Shown here one piece after another: positions 63,736 through 64,000 of a DNA stretch of 64,000 bases. The stretch comes from Planctomycetota bacterium (GTDB lineage Bacteria; Planctomycetota; Phycisphaerae; UBA1845; PWPN01), in the NCBI GenBank assembly GCA_022711465.1, contig JAKLEZ010000014.1, positions 1-64,000 on the forward strand. Reading direction: 5' to 3'. The translations under genes were made by a program, and so were the position numbers. How positions within the stretch are numbered: position 1 is the stretch's first letter; every line of letters begins with the position of its first letter. The notes beneath the pieces were generated by a model that was not told where the DNA came from, did not search any database, and was given only the letters and a program-made list of their open reading frames with translations.

Positions 63736-64000
63736 ATGACGCGTCGCGGATCCCATCGCGGCTTCACCCTTCTCGAGCTGGTCCTGGTGCTGATGATCGT
63801 ATGCATCACCCTGGCCATGGCCGCTCCGTCCCTGCGCGGCTGGAGCAAGGGTTCGCGCCTCCACGACGAGGTCGACGCGTTCGTCGCCGTCACCCGCCTG
63901 GCTCGTACCCAGGCGGTCACTACCAGCAAGCCCCACCGCCTGTTCATCGATCCGGCAACCGCCACCTACCAGCTCAGGGTCCAGGAAGGCGAGGAGTTCA
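63736..64000 (+). CDS. gspH: GspH-like minor pseudopilin, 5' part
   Basis: Runs off the right edge; 88 codons are visible from ATG 63736, 18 bp after gspG. Prepilin motif GFTLLELVLVLMIVCITLAMA with Glu +5, then LHDEVDAFVAVTRLARTQAVTTS, the usual GspH core helix. It should be a minor pseudopilin of the same T2SS. Gene symbol assigned by position and motif only. Confidence 0.88.
   Translation, partial: MTRRGSHRGFTLLELVLVLMIVCITLAMAAPSLRGWSKGSRLHDEVDAFVAVTRLARTQAVTTSKPHRLFIDPATATYQLRVQEGEEF

Noticed and set aside
1..64000. CRISPR array or restriction/defence island
   Set aside because: No regularly spaced repeats and no cas, restriction or toxin-antitoxin type proteins were recognised.
1..64000. 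TAG recoded as an amino acid
   Set aside because: Two in-frame TAGs raised the idea, but several sound genes here, including gspG and the calcium-loop gene ending at 55834, end in TAG.

Overview
The window looks like a chromosomal piece of a GC-rich planctomycete, most likely from or near the Phycisphaerae. The evidence is the combination of many Tat- or Sec-exported carbohydrate-active proteins, PEP-CTERM proteins, C-terminal dockerin-like calcium loops, single prepilin-type proteins with an H-X9-D-like ending, a GxGYxYP protein, exported Gfo/Idh/MocA oxidoreductases and a type II secretion (T2SS) operon. I could not search databases, so the taxonomic call is inference.

Layout. 1-4186 is a mobile region: an IS1634-type insertion sequence, an intact tyrosine recombinase, the 3' part of a tRNA-Lys(CUU) gene that looks like an attachment site, and a decayed second recombinase. 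4187-9187 (minus strand) is a three-gene sugar-processing cluster: an esterase fused to a 3-keto-disaccharide-hydrolase-like domain, a secreted protein of unknown family, and a Tat-exported oxidoreductase. 9720-14337 holds a Tat-exported isomerase-fold protein, a small fragment, and an FGE-sulfatase/beta-strand-repeat surface protein split by an in-frame TAG. 14584-20174 holds a Nudix-like protein, a GNAT/YoaP-like protein, an MFS transporter, a GxGYxYP protein and a small lipoprotein. 20888-26040 holds a GH2 enzyme with lectin-like and calcium-loop domains and a phosphodiester-glycosidase-like lipoprotein. 26422-29365 is a signalling group (CheW, REC-PAS-REC protein, CPBP protease).

29395-46463 is rich in polysaccharide use: a 1088-residue putative glycosidase, a prepilin-like protein, a GH10-like protein, a GntR/sugar-sensor regulator, a three-fold repeat surface protein, a second prepilin-like protein, an alpha-L-rhamnosidase (GH78), a redoxin-like protein and the rhamnose transporter RhaT. 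46470-50382 is a coupled three-gene operon of two paralogous PEP-CTERM proteins flanking a calcium-loop protein. 50675-54160 is cobalamin-dependent methionine synthase. 54359-57522 holds another calcium-loop protein, a small membrane-anchored protein and a Tat-exported PHP-type protein. 57908 to the right edge is one dense operon: ECF sigma factor, zinc anti-sigma factor, two small Spy/CpxP-like or glycine-rich periplasmic proteins, then gspE, gspF, gspG and the start of gspH.

How it fits together: exported enzymes degrade complex plant- or algal-type polysaccharide (rhamnosides, beta-glycosides, acetylated sugars), RhaT imports one product, and the T2SS and surface-sorting tails (PEP-CTERM, Cys-bracketed twin calcium loops) are plausible routes to the outside. 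The strongest candidate for something undescribed is that twin calcium-loop tail, which recurs at the extreme C-terminus of five unrelated proteins here.
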